Shown: positions 32,210 through 44,238 of the stretch, in pieces | Layout of the letters: each line of letters begins with the position of its first letter | Position numbering within the stretch: the stretch's first letter is position 1 | Assembly: GCF_958298935.1 (NCBI RefSeq) | Contig: NC_084941.1 | Coordinates: 20,310,001 to 20,374,000, forward strand | From: Phragmites australis | Taxonomy: Eukaryota; Streptophyta; Magnoliopsida; Poales; Poaceae | DNA length: 64,000 bases | Direction: 5' to 3' | The notes under the pieces: model-generated | What the model saw: the letters and a program-made list of their open reading frames with translations, nothing else | Database searches by the model: none | What the model was told of the DNA's origin: nothing | Translations under genes and position numbers: made by a program

Positions 32210-32861
32210 GATGGTTACCATAGGCGGTTTCTTATATAAATCGTATGTGTAAAAAATCATTTTAATAGGTGGTTTCTTATGTGAAGCCAGACGGGGATAA
32301 ATTTTGTATAAAAATTGTAGGTCTTGACAAAATCTACAACTTTGTAGTTAAAAACGTTTTCAGTTGAAGTGATTCATATGTCCTTTGTAGTTAAAAATAT
32401 TTTCATTTGAAGTGATTCAGATGTCCAAATAATCAATTGAACAGAAATCAAGCTATGACTATCATAAAAATCAGAGGGTGAAATATCAACCCCATTAATA
32501 GTTTGAGCCATATTCAAATGAGTTTGTCCAGAACCTTAAACCTTGGGAGGAGCAGACTAAGAATGATCATGCACAAGCCTCGAAAAGAAAGCACTCTTGA
32601 AATAGGTTTTGCCCCCACTAGTAAAGACAGAAGTAGAAATAGCTCCTTTTCCAGTATCAGTTTTAACCTTCTTAGGAGTCCTCTCATTAATATCAGACCC
32701 AAATGCATATTTTTCTTTATCATTATCAGAGGGGACAAGAACATATTCACTTTGACGTGGCTCATCCAAAGGATTTTCTCAGATTCATTTGAGGGATGAT
32801 TACCACAGACGGGTTACATAAAAAGCCGTTTGTGTCGAACAATTATTTGGACATCTAACAA
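32210..32861. other. Unassigned repeat-like region with a 70-residue open frame
   Basis: Flanks carry related motifs GGTTACCATAGGCGGTTTCTT (about 32213) and GATTACCACAGACGGGTTACA (about 32798). A minus-strand open frame (32769-32557) encodes a charged peptide with SEYVLVPSDNDKEKYAFGSD that I do not recognise. It may be a non-autonomous element with a captured fragment. Confidence 0.35.
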
Positions 32862-32916
32862 GATATATCTTAGAAAGTACATCCTTGAAATAATGTAGCC
32901 ATTAGAAGGCACTGCA

Positions 32917-33488
32917 TGTCTCAATTATATATCAGTCCTCCTCTACAATAACAAAATATTTTATCACATTAGATCATCTCTAACAGAATCTCTCTCTGAT
33001 AACCGTTCTTTTTACAAAAGAATTCTAGTTCTCATTAGCACTCTAACGGGTTTTTTTCCCTGTTCCCATCACGAAGGGTTTCCCACATCTATTTCCTTCA
33101 CCTTGAGATTCTCTCTTCTTTCTTTTCATGAATCTACTTTAAAGAAAGCTGTTGCAGATAGAGTGAAAATAAAGAAAATGAGAACGAGAAAAGAAATTAG
33201 AAACTTAATGAAATGAAAGAAATATAATTAGGATGATCTTGTTAAGTCGATCCATAACCACTAAAGCACCGATTAAAAAAATCAGCATGCATGCTACTAA
33301 AATCAAGCCCTGGAGGATCATGTGAAAACCCCTTTTAAATCATTATAGTTAGCAACCAACCACGATGTCGATCGATGCAAACTGACAAGATGCTTCCATT
33401 AACCATTTGTTAAGACTCTAATCAACTCGATCGACGAATCTATGAACTTTTTGCCTGGCGATCCACCGCGTGTATTAACAAGCTTCGT
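32917..33488. other. No gene recognised
   Basis: AT-rich sequence with a CATCTCTAACAGAATCTC-like segment and a GAGAACGAGAAAAG purine run. A loosely similar segment lies at 43.44-43.64 kb, so a diverged MITE is possible. Nothing firmer can be supported. Confidence 0.4.
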
Positions 33489-35282
33489 AACTAAAATATA
33501 ATCTGTACTGATTTATATAGTACCTTTGACAGCAAAAGTAACAGGTATTCATGAACTTTGTAAGGGGGGTGATCCTAGTTAGGCAAGATGATTCTTCATT
33601 CATAACTTTGAGAGAGAGACCGAAAGAAATGACATCACTTTGCGTGTGTCCATGTGCTAAAGAACCTCTAACTCAATAATGGTTGGCTCTCACTAGTAAC
33701 TGGAACTGGACTTAGCCATGCTAACTACTCTCGACGCACCTAACCCCTCCCTCTGGTCCAATGATCCATTTTGGCATTTTGCCATTGCTCCCTCTCGCTT
33801 TCTCCCGTTTATTTTTTTTTTCTTTCTCATGCGTGTCTTACAGAAGAGAGGACAATCTAATCAGGAAATTAAGGACCTGCCCAACTCTATCCAAAAGAAA
33901 TTTGTTTCTTCCTTTTTTTTTTCTCTGCAGGGAAAATTCCTTTCAGAAGATACAACGGAGGTAGAATTACGTCAAGATACCCGATGAACATCGGACCACG
34001 GTGAAAATGTAGTTTTAGAAATACTTATAACAAAAAACATATTGCAGCATGACTTCAATCAAACACATCACTGGATTGGAGTACCATCGCTTCGAAAACC
34101 TGCAAACATATAAAAAACTCCATACCTTATCGGGACTAATGGCGACGACGACGAAGATGAGAACAACATTTCCACTTGCCCACTCACTAGATTGCCCAGA
34201 ATTCGCCTTGCGTTGGACTCAAAGGCACCCTCCTCCTCTTGGCCAACTTAACAACGACTGGTGACCACTGTACATCCAAATAAGCTTGGCTTGGCTTGAT
34301 TGACCCATAAATTGCTTTCAAAAGTTGAGGGGCAAAGATGCTAATTACAGAGACTAGATAGGCACAAGCAGGGACCTGCATGTAATATCAGGTAGTTTAG
34401 GGTGGTGGGAAAAAAATAATAAAAATCCCCAGCTGCCCCTGTTAATGCTCTGCTCTGCTCTTTTTATTAAATATAAACCTGTAGGCATGATGCACCTCTC
34501 ATTACTGATACGTAATGCTACGCTCAAGACGGTTAATTTACTTGGACGTTCTTGTCGCATCCTAACAAGATATATCTCAGAAAGTACGTCTTTGAAATAA
34601 TATATCCATTAGATTTTGCAAGAATAACAGAGAGAAATTAAGTGAACATACATTAGACTCATTACAGACAATTTTTTTCACACCATGCTAATGTCAAAAA
34701 CGGCCTATACACACGGATTCAAGTGTCATCAGATGAATAAAAGTTAGCTGATCACCTGAGAGATTTTAAAATATAACATTGAAATTCACGTGCCTTTTAA
34801 GATTTAACATCATGACCCACATACGATGACTCAGAGTGACCCCGCATATTTTTATGATAATCGAAAGTCACATGAATTTCAATGTTATATTCTAAATATC
34901 TCACCTTGCATAAGCTTACTACCTTGCAAACCCCCTGCTACCGCACCAATCCCAGCTGTAACATGTAATCACAGACACTAGTGAACACAGCGGACACACG
35001 CGTGGCGTCAAGCGTGAGACGTGACGTACTGCTAGCTAATTGCCAACCGCCGTGATGGGCAGCCATCAATGAAGTGCTCATCTCCGGTGTGCATCTCGTC
35101 CGTGACCACGACTGCATTCGCAGCGCAGAGCATCAAAAATGCTCAGCAAGCCAGTGAGCGAGATCGCGCGCCCGATGGCCTCTGTAGTTTCGTCCTAGTA
35201 CAATGCTCGATCGATGTTTCTAGGGATCGCGATGCGCATGGTCCAGCACATGCTACAGCTTTGCAAACTACGGAGGATATAA

Positions 35283-36264
35283 AGGAAGATGTTCCACTTC
35301 GTGAAGTTGCCAATGTTGAGGTCGAGGAGGACCGGGAGCGGTGCGCGACTGCCTCCTGTGAGCCCAGCAACACCGAGATGGACAGGGGTGTAAGGGTGCC
35401 GATGGTGGTGGAGCCGAGAGGAGCAAACGAGGAAGAGATCGCGGTGGGTAGAGTCACCATTGTGGGTAGCTGGAGGTGGGCATTGACGATGGTTCTTAGG
35501 ATGGAGAGGTCTAGGAAAGGAATCCAAATACCATAAAAGAGTGCAACGAAAGGATAGAATTTGGGAGAAGCCACACACGATAAGGAGCCAGAGTTCCATT
35601 TATATAAGGGATCCCTTTATATAAACTCAAGAGAGCAATTACAAGGATACAATGATCTCTAGGATCAATCTACGGAATACAATGATCTCTAGGATATAAA
35701 CAAGTTAGGAAACCAGTAATGTCACTAATAACCACGTTGCCCTGAAGGTTCTCCTCGGCGGACCATCCATGGATCCACCACACCCAAACCGTACATGTAG
35801 ACATAGACGTACATGTCGTGAGCTTATGATGTAGCAATAGCAGTAGCACGAGCAGGTAGCAAGTGCCTCGGTTATTCTGAAGCATCTTGCCTTCTTGGCA
35901 CGCCCACAAGCATTGCAAAGGTTGATTTTTTTCTACTTCTTTTTCTCTTAAAATTTTGGTGAAGTTTAAGTAAAAATTTAGGTAATACATGCAACTTCAC
36001 ATCTACTTGTATACACATGGCTAATTCTGTCCGTCCATTTCTCTCGTCAAATATTTATTTATCTATTGATTTCCTCGCATACCCTATGATTTTTCATATA
36101 TCCCTCTAGCACGAATTTCAATATAAATAAATGATCGTGATAAGTTATATGTGCGCATCCACTGTGAAAATTTTTCCTCCACAAAATTTGTTGTATTAGC
36201 ATGGGAAGCAGGACTCCCAGATTCGACGACAGTAGCAATAGCAATTTTGGATACAAAACTACAA
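35283..36264 (-). repeat. Repeat unit U3: copia gag start + LTR + desaturase bit
   Basis: Same structure as U2: desaturase fragment 35731-35791, LTR 35534-35730, primer-binding site, then a truncated gag start. It has a short extra segment near 35605-35622 (TATATAAGGGATCCCTTTAT, a palindrome). Because it lies inside copy B, it duplicated together with U2. Confidence 0.8.
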
Positions 36265-36479
36265 TTCTGAAATATGTGTTCCTTTCTGCTATAATTTGAA
36301 ACCTGTCGCTTCAGGCATAATCTTAAAGTTGATTATCATTTCTGCCATTGTTTTGGATGGTTACTGCAACCTAAATTATCTCCTTTTCATGCATTACAAT
36401 TTTGTAGGGGAGGATTTAGCAAATGATCTGGACTGATCAATGACGAGGATGAGCAGTATGTTGGAACTAATCTTGATAC

Positions 36480-37556
36480 TTTGTATCTCTGCATGCTTAT
36501 TTTCTTTGTATGTAGTTAGTGTATTTGTGTAGGTCACAGCATACTGGCTGGTGTACGTGTGAGACGTGCAAAGCTAGTATGGTGTCAGGTTCCAGTACAT
36601 ACATAACGAGTGCCGATGTGCTGTGTGAAGCGGTGTTGCATGCGAACCATGGAGCCAACAGACTGCAGAGGAATTAGTGGTGATTAGCATTCAGTTGCAC
36701 GTAATTAGGAGTGTGGTTAGTCACGGGAAGCCAAGTCAAAAGAGCCGCACGTTTGAAGATATGTTAGTGCATGCATGTTTTAGATTGTTAGTGGAGTTAG
36801 TGGGAGCTAGTCTCCTGAGTTGTTGCGTAAGTATCGGATCGAGTTAGAGCTCACCGGTTGAGTCCTTTATATACTTGTACTCAGTTGTTGCATCAGATGA
36901 AGGAAAAAAAAGAAAAGATTGTGTTGCTGTGCGAGACAGCACGTAGCCAAGATACTAGTGTCTTCTTCCTCTTGTGCTTGAGTGTTGTGTGAAATAACAG
37001 AGGGCAAACACTGAGAGAGAGTGTGTGTACCTGTGCGCGAAGCACACTGAGATAGAGAGGGAGTCTCTGAGCTGAAATCTGGGCCTTCAGAATATTTGTC
37101 TTGGCATTTTGCTGTCTTATTATTGCTTTTCGATCAGAGTATTAGTTATGCTTGTATGATTGCTTTGGTGACTTCGGAACTTGCATTATTGTACTATGTC
37201 GACGAGAAGAATAATGTTGAAGTGAACGCGCAGCACGTGCTGTGGTCTTTTGTTGGGCCGAACCTATAGCTAATAAAATCAGAAACTAATCGCATTCATG
37301 ATGTATGGACATGTGAAATATCGAATTCCTTTAAACCCGAAATAAATGTCATTTTAGATATTGATATAGTCCACAAAACACAACTTTATAATGCATAAAA
37401 GGACAATGAGTAAGTGCAAGTCTGCACGCCAGATGAATGCGCAACATGTGTGAGTGGCAGAACTGAAGACTGATGCCATGAAAACGAGGACCGAATTCAT
37501 GACAAATTTCACAGCACCTACCTAACGACTGCGCGGTAGTAACTGCAATTTACTAC
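36480..37556. other. 1,077-bp stretch present only in copy B
   Basis: Located between unit U3 and the desaturase promoter. At its ends, CTTGATAC (36472-36479) and TTACTAC (37550-37556) share TAC, and copy A has CTTGATACGTAGTG with a single TAC. This fits a deletion in A by microhomology rather than an insertion in B. It includes a TTTATATACTTG TATA-like site (about 36871) and GT-rich sequence, possibly an old LTR or the original distal promoter. No protein recognised. Confidence 0.7.
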
Positions 37557-37581
37557 GTAGTGACAAGCTAGCTGCTCTGTC

Positions 37582-37589
37582 TATAAAAA
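37582..37589 (+). promoter_or_regulatory. TATA box of desaturase B
   Basis: TATAAAAA identical in position and context to copy A, 18 nt before the ATG at 37600. Confidence 0.6.
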
Positions 37590-37599
37590 CGCTCGGACC

Positions 37600-39144
37600 A
37601 TGGCCATGGCAGCAACACAGCTCAAATTCGCATCAGCGTATTGTAGTGTAACGGTAGCACTCTCCTTCCTGCTGGCTTCAACGATGGCCATGGCAGCAAC
37701 CTTATCTAGGTTTGGGTTCGGATATCCGCCATGCAAACCAAATGCTCTTAGTAGCTACTGCTACTGCAAGCCAGCAACAAGAACAGCAGCTGGTAATGGT
37801 TTCCTAGCGATGGGTCGCAGCAGCTGGTACGTATGTACGGCCTTGCATGGAGCTAGATTTCATAGTATAGTTTCGAAAAAAAGATGAAATAATACAGCAC
37901 AGCACAGCAACCGCGAAGTGTAGTTTAATGACATGTTGATGCAGACTAGTTGTGTTGCGTGGTCATATATTGACGATCGAAACTGTTCGTGCTGAGTCCA
38001 TGCATGCAGGAGATGCAGGGTTACTACTACGAGCAGAGAGATTATGGCCGGACGCCGGCGAGAGAAGAAGGAAGAAGAGGAGGTGGAGGAAGAATGGCGG
38101 AGCTACCTGGCGCCGGAGAGGCTGGAGGTGCTGACGCAAATGGAGCCGTGGGTGGAGGAGCACGTGCTGCCGCTGCTCAAGCCGGTGGAGGCGTCGTGGC
38201 AGCCGTCCGACATGCTGCCGGACCCGGCGGCTCTGGGCAGCGACGGCTTCCACACGGCGTGCCTCGAGCTCCGCGCGCGCGCGGCCGGCGTGCCGGATGA
38301 GCTCCTGGTGTGCCTCGTGGCTAACATGGTGACGGAGGAGGCGCTGCCCACGTACCCGAGCGGGCTGAACCGCCTCGAGGCCGTGCGGGACGCCACGGGC
38401 GCCGACGACACGGCCTGGGCGCGTTGGATCCGCGGGTGGTCCGCAGAGGAGAACCGCCACGGCGACGTGCTCAACCGCTACATGCACCTCTCGGGCCGCT
38501 TCCACATGCGCGAGGTGGAGCGCACCGTGCAGCGCCTCATCCGCTCCGGGATGGTCGTGCACGCGCCGGCGAGCCCGTTCCACGGCTTCGTCTACGTCGC
38601 GTTCCAGGAGCGCGCCACGGCCATCGCGCACGGCAACACGGCGCGTCTCGTGGGCGCGCGCGGCGCTGGCGACGAAACGCTCGCGCGCATCTGCGGCACC
38701 GTCGCGGCAGACGAGAAGCGGCACGAGGCCGCGTACACCCGCGTCATGGGGAAGCTCTTCGAGGCGGATCCGGACGGTGCCGTGCGCGCGATGGCGTACA
38801 TGATGCGGCGCCGGATCGACATGCCGACCGCGCTCATCAGCGACGGCGGCCACGCCGACTTCTACGCCCGCTTTGTTGCCATCGCGCAGCAGGCCGGCAC
38901 GTACACTGTGTCCGACTACCGCGGCATCCTGGAGCACCTGATAAGGCAGTGGGGCGTGGAGGACCTCGCGGCGGGGCTCTCCGGCGAGGGGAGGCGCGCG
39001 CGGGACTACTTGTGCGCGTTGCCGCGGAAGATCCAGAGGATGGAGGAGAGGGCCCATGATAGGATAGCCAAGGCCCAAAACAAGCCCACCTCTATCCCGA
39101 TTAACTGGATCTTTGATAGGCCCATCAATGTCGTTCTACCCTAA
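37600..39144 (+). CDS. Acyl-[acyl-carrier-protein] desaturase, copy B
   Basis: Exons 37600-37826 and 38010-39144, with an intron of 183 nt (32 nt longer than in copy A). The frame is kept across the splice and predicts 453 residues. All di-iron motifs (TEEALPT, EENRHG, FQERA, DEKRHE) are intact. Relative to A, the exon 2 part differs at S77R, V107G, F111L, G122D, H350S and S362N (numbered from the Met at 38044), and exon 1 at V30A and T36S. None touches an iron ligand. G122D lies close to the region contacting the acyl chain in the castor enzyme, so an effect on substrate is possible but unproven. The upstream region differs from A by the 1,077-bp stretch, so expression may differ. Both copies look functional. 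Confidence 0.88.
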
Positions 39145-39162
39145 TCCTCTATGGAGTAGTAC

Positions 39163-40700
39163 AATTTGTTCTTATGGTATTATGAGCTAACTAGTTCAGC
39201 TCTTCTATTTCTGTCTTTAGAGCTACCTCATCATGGTCCTCTTTCTCTCTCTGAATGCTTGGATGTATATTTCAATTTTTTAAATTTCTAATTTAGTTTT
39301 TATGTTTATGAAAATCTGCAACACCCTTAAGGGCTTATTTGTTTTCAGCTGTTTCTGACTTTTGTTTCTGTCTGTTTATGAGGAAATGAACTAGAAGCTG
39401 AGAAGCTAGCTGAGAGCAGTTTTTTCTGAGAAGTTATGTGTTGATAAGCTAAAAAATTATTATAGAAACCAATAGTCCACTTCCAAAAGCAGCTTTTCAA
39501 AAAAACCAAAAATAAAAGTTCAAACACACAGACCCTAAGTCACAAATTCACCAAATTTAACAAGAGGTTTCTGTCAGCACCCAGTAGTATTGGTAAGTCC
39601 CACTTAAAGGATAAGTTTAGATTATATAAGACTATTTTTGTTTTTTAGTGTGATGAGTTATTTTTTCGTTTGGTTGGATAGGTAGATAAGTCAATTTTTT
39701 GGTTAGTAGGATTAGAGTGGATTGAATAAGTCAATTTTGTATTTCATTGGATGGATGGGATGAACTAGTTGGTTGTGATGATCTGTGGTGAATTTACCCC
39801 ATTGCCGCTACATACATCATGTCAGTTCATTTTTATGATACGAATCGAAGCTTCGGTCTTTAGCCCTGAAATTTGCAACTACCAACCTGGCCACGGCTAA
39901 CTTCCAGAGCAGATACGCGGCCTATATGCATGGAATCAACTAGACTATGATTTTTTTTCTTTCTTTCTGATATGCTCTAGTTATCATTTCGGTCCTATGT
40001 TATGGACCAAAGCTCCAGACTTCAAACCTAAAGCCGCAACTTCTAATCTAAATTACCAACTCCTAGAACAGACATATAACCACTAGCACCATGTTATACA
40101 GATTCAGACTACCTTTGAGCATGGGAATCAACTAATCTATGCTAAATTGTATTATTTTTTTTCAACCTCCTTCAATCACCAATTAACAGTCGCGTCTTTC
40201 AAGCCTGAAATTTACAAATTCCAGAAGGGAACGTAGCCACTGGGTTCAGACTCCAATATCAGAATAGAACTCAACTCGGCAATGACATGAACTAAGGGTT
40301 CAGACGTCAATCCTAAAACTTACAACTTCAAGCCCTAAAGTAACAAAAATAGCTCATCTGTCTGCCTCCAATTTCTGGAACAGATGCAGAGTCATTTCTC
40401 CTATGCTTAGCTGAGGCAACGCAGACCTCTTGAGTGCATGAACCAAATAGTGCCTGATTTACCATATAGAACAGACGGCTCTACAACCTGGCCTATCACA
40501 AATTTTACCAGGCTCTATCATCTAACATATATTCATCCACACAAGAAATAAAGCAGAATATTCGATAGAACACAAGCAAGAAACAAGAAAAAACTGTCTT
40601 CGCCCTTAAATTGAACGGAAAAATTGATGCTTTAAGCCATGACAAATCGAGGGAACAAATAAACGCATGCACAAGTGTACAAGCAAGTAGCTTTTATCTC
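39163..40700. other. Intergenic, degenerate internal repeats
   Basis: No gene recognised. From about 39850 to 40350 a loose ~150-bp pattern recurs (CCTGAAATTTGCAACT, CCTAAAGCCGCAACTTC, CCTGAAATTTACAAATTCC, CCTAAAACTTACAACTTC), suggesting an ancient tandem array. Confidence 0.45.
39329..39537. mobile_element. MITE-like element
   Basis: Imperfect terminal inverted repeats AGGGCTTATTTGTTTTCAGC and the complement of GTTCAAACACACAGACCCT bound a ~210-bp AT-rich segment flanked by TTA/TAA, as in Tourist-type (PIF/Harbinger) MITEs. It includes an AAAAGCAGCTTTT palindrome. No coding capacity. Confidence 0.5.
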
Positions 40701-41290
40701 CTCGTCCTCGTCGGCCACAGGTCCCCTCTCCTACACCGTCACAGAAGAAGCCAAGCTGCCCACCGCACGGTGCAATCCGAGCACACGCAGCGCCGAGGCA
40801 AGACCGACAAAGGCTCAAACTTTTTTGCCTCTGTCAGCCGGAAACCCTCCGAATTGGGTGCTACCACGGCTGGATCGCTGTCTCCATCGCTTTCCCCTCC
40901 CTGATCGCCACGGATCCGGGCGTGGGAAAGCACGAAACTGACCGAGGAAAGCCTTCAAGACCGAGAACCCACTGAGACGAGGCGCCTCCTCGAGTGCGGT
41001 GGTGATGGAGGAGCAGGGAGGAGCGAGAGTGACGGCGGCGGCGATGATTCGAGGGGTGGCGGCGGATAGGATTCTTCGGATGGCGGAGGGGACGGCGGCG
41101 GCAGTAGTCCTTCGGAGGAGGGAGGCGGCTGGCAACGGTGGCGGGCCTTCAGATGAGGGAGGAGGCTCAGTGGCGGGACTGCTTTGCCGAGAGAGAACGC
41201 GAGGGCTGCTGAGTCACAGGACGCGAAGGGCAACAAGGGCTGCCTCGTCTCGCTATTTTCGAGGATCGACTCGTCGAGCATCTTGCGGAA
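40700..41290. other. GC-rich island, possible 5' exon, not resolved
   Basis: GC-rich sequence with long open frames on both strands. One minus-strand frame (41135 downward) reads PAASLLRRTTAAAVPSAIRR, like a mitochondrial targeting peptide, and is followed by GTCAGT, a possible donor, at 40942. However, it has no in-frame ATG (it begins with TTG) and no second exon was recognised. It may be a decayed gene start. Confidence 0.3.
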
Positions 41291-41331
41291 TATGTTGAAC
41301 GCCCTCCTCCATACTTAGATTCACCAACCAA

Positions 41332-41622
41332 ACAAAATACATAAGGCGTGTTTAGATAGTAGTTTTCAGCTTTTATAATTCGAAGTTAAAATAAATAGAT
41401 AATTTTTTTATAATTTTTTATAATCCGTTTGTTAGATTGTGATAATTTGAGAAGCTAGTTTCTCTTAGTTTTTTTTAATTGTGAAAGTTTATTTTACTAA
41501 ACTGTTTATAAATTTTTTTAAAATCTACGATCTAAATATTTTTCATAATTTAAATTTTTACAATTTATAATCTACAAGCTGTTTTTCAAAATCCATAACT
41601 AAAACAAATAAATCCTTAATCA
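41332..41622. mobile_element. MITE-like element
   Basis: A ~290-bp AT-rich segment with imperfect inverted ends TAAGGCGTGTTTAGATAG and the complement of AACAAATAAATCCTTA. It has internal self-complementary pieces (AGTTTTCAGCTTTTATAATT versus TAATCTACAAGCTGTTTTTC). Confidence 0.5.
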
Positions 41623-41879
41623 TCCAAAAGTTTCTAGACAGAGTTATCCCATCCAGACTTCTACTGTGAACCAAACACATCCTAATTACAACTCGATGGT
41701 GACAGGCAACGATCGAAATCACTATTTTACATCTGGACCTATCCTTATGTGACGCATCGAGAACACGTCGACTTTTCATGAGAGAGAGAAATGAATCAAC
41801 CATTTGGGGTTCACCTCTACTGCTTTATTTTTTTATCGGGTTTATAGTATTTTGTTTTGTGATCTTTTTCAGGAAATGT

Positions 41880-42660
41880 CCAGTTTGAGTGGTGCATTAG
41901 CATATCTAGGCTATTGGGTTGGAATTTGAAAACTACAAGTGAAAAATCATATGCTTGTGATTTGTATGTTGGAAATTAGATGAGTTATAACTTGTGACTT
42001 TCAATTAAAAGTTGTATACTACTGAATTATAAGTTGGAAATCAATAATTAAAAACCCTAAACCATTAAGTTATAAGTTAGAAATTGCAGGTCAAAACCCT
42101 AGTTTATTAAGGTCCCATTTGGATGCAAAAAACATTTCAGATTCTAGGTAGAATCAGTGGAATCCCTACTAAATGGTACTTTTGGTACGTGATTCAAATA
42201 AAAAAAAGAAGAAGCGCTTCTATTTTTTTTACACTGCGAGATAGCAACAGACAAAAGGTGATTCCTCCCATTCCTGAATCACTTCCTTGTTATTTACGAT
42301 CACTATCATTTGTCGAGAATCAGAATACATCTAACTAGCTAAACGATTAAAGTGATTCTTATTCACTAGAGAAATATTTTTGAGAAAAAAACTAGAATCA
42401 AAACGTTTCTAGGTGAATTCAAAACCCTAACAAATGGGCTCTGAGTTGAAAGTTGCAAATTACTGTCAATAGCCCTAGGCTAATGATTGTAAGATGAATA
42501 AAAGGCATGTGCTATTGATATGTAAGTTGGAAATTACGAGTAAAGTTCTACGAAACAAAAGCATTGAGATGTACGTTGGAAGTTACCAGATACAATAAGC
42601 GTTGAAAATTAAGTGTCAAGGCCCATGAGATTTTATTGTAGTTTGGAAGCTCTGTGTAGA
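41880..42660. repeat. Degenerate array of ATAAGTTGGAAATT units, split by a MITE
   Basis: Repeated versions of TTATAAGTTGGAAATTACAA (about 40-50 bp period) run from about 41920 to 42110 and resume at about 42445-42610, with the MITE at 42110-42441 in between. Confidence 0.6.
42110..42441. mobile_element. MITE-like element
   Basis: Imperfect terminal inverted repeats GGTCCCATTTGGATGCAAAA and the complement of CAAAACCCTAACAAATGGGC, with inner TTCTAGGTAGAATC / TTTCTAGGTGAATTC. Its insertion into a repeated array makes the boundaries clearer than for the other MITEs here. Confidence 0.6.
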
Positions 42661-44040
42661 AATTAGAAAGTAGTCTTGATCAACTTGTAACAAAGGCTTC
42701 TAGTTTACAAGAACATTTTTTTTTAAAAAAAAGGAGAGCTATGAACGAACTAGGCCCCATGAAAGACAAAAGAATCCGGTTGAGGGTCAGGGAGATGACT
42801 TACTTATAGGGTGAAAACGGTTCCAATAATCAATTTGAGTTGGAATCAGAAACAAATAGATTTTTTGAATCAGTATTGGATATTTTCAACTTGGAATCAG
42901 CATTGGATATCTAAACTATACGATTCGAATATATTTTCGACAATAAATATGATTTCAAATATAGGCTTGTTCACCAATTGCGATCCGTTTTCATACCTAC
43001 TTGTGTGACTTTGCTTGATAGGGAGCTCCGGAGTGGCGTGAAGAATATGCATGGTCCCTCTCATCACATAATACAGCAAAAACACAACAAATTTTAGTAA
43101 ACACTGTACATTGGCGTGTGAACTATATTTACCGAGAATGTGAAATCATACCGTGTTTCTCATCCTAGGAACGTCGTCCCGTTTCTACACGTGAGAATAA
43201 TCTGATTCCTACCTTATCAAAACATTTCGTAAGTAGCGTACCATGTTTCTCAATCTCATTCCTTTACTCCATCCATCCGGGAATTTGGTAACTATGGTGT
43301 GAACTAACATCACATTTTAGTTTGGATGTCAATTAAGCTTTGAATTCTAGGATTTACACAAATTAAACATCAGTTACACGACAACAAACTACATTGCTCT
43401 AGTACGTGCCATGATACCAATTCTCACATTATTCTCTTCATTTCGTTCCTTTCTCAATTCTTTTTTCGTTCTCATTTCTTTTATTTTTTCTCATCTCCAA
43501 CAGCTTCTCTTCGAGAGGAATCACGAAGGGAAAGGAGAGATAATCCCATCCTAAAAGGAATGATCTGAAAATCTCATCGTGAGAAAAATGTGAAGGAAAA
43601 CCGTTAAATTGCTAAGAGAAAAAAATCTCTTCAGAGCGGAATTTTGATTTCGAAGGGAAGTCGTAGGGACTAGCCTTAATCCACACACTGCTACAACTAG
43701 TCTGATTGGCGCGCGTACGTCGCGCCCATTTTTATTTTGCTGTGTAGAGCACGACAAAAGAAGCCTAAAAAATTAAGTTCACAAATTTTGTACATTTCAA
43801 TATTTATTTATAAAATTATTAATGTCAAACACATTAAATTAATTATAGAGAAAACAATAGAACTTTTATGCATGCACATAGTTTTAACATGTAGGTGAAA
43901 GTAATACTAACCTAAAAAAATTTGTTTCATATTTTTTTAGTTTTAGATATTTTTCTTTGCATTTTAGATTTTTTCAGCTGATTTATTAATGTAACTAATA
44001 TTCATTTCGATATTTTTCTAGATTTTTTTGGAAAAGAAAA
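42661..44040. other. No gene recognised
   Basis: AT-rich intergenic sequence. 43440-43640 has complementary TTCTCATTTC / GAGAAAAA-type segments that could be another MITE. No coding signal. Confidence 0.45.
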
Positions 44041-44189
44041 TTACATATGTATGTATATATATGTATACATGTATATATACGTATACGTATGTATACATGT
44101 ATGTACGTATACGTACTTGGGGCCCACTGCTACAGTAGCTGTATACATGTATGTACGTATACGTACTTGGGCCCACTGCTACAGTAGCA
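44041..44189. repeat. TATG/TACG tract and 50-bp tandem repeat before the amidase
   Basis: 44041-44120 is almost entirely alternating ATGTATAC/GTATACGT purine-pyrimidine sequence. Two 50-bp units (44091-44140 and 44141-44189: GTATACATGTATGTACGTAT, then CGTACTTGG and GCCCACTGCTACAGTAGC) follow. They end 50 bp before the amidase ATG and so would lie in its promoter or 5' UTR. Confidence 0.9.
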
Positions 44190-44238
44190 GAGCCCCTGAG
44201 ACGCCGTCATTCCTTCCGCCGTTAGGATATAGATATTG

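Larger units (their letters stand above)
30294..32916. repeat. Third, split partial copy (C) of duplicated sequence
   Basis: 30294-30346 (GTAATGCTACGTCCAAGGTG ... TTGTCGCATCC) and 32862-32916 (CATCTAACAAGATATATCTT ... GCCATTAG) match two adjacent stretches of copy A (about 17558-17667) and B. The 2.5 kb between them is therefore an insertion into, or was assembled within, an older copy of the same sequence. Confidence 0.7.
33489..39162 (+). repeat. Segmental duplication, copy B
   Basis: Matches copy A (16514-21317) with very few substitutions across upstream sequence, repeat unit U3 and the desaturase gene. Left junction is CTTCGT|AACTAAAATA. On the right, homology ends at GGAGTAGTAC and B continues into unique sequence, whereas A meets a CACTA element there. 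B has one copy of the unit that is doubled at 18300-18380 in A. Confidence 0.9.

Noticed and set aside
40955..41281. 108-codon minus-strand frame in the GC island
   Set aside because: Pro/Ser-rich, no domain, overlaps several other frames; more likely a UTR-like GC island than a protein.
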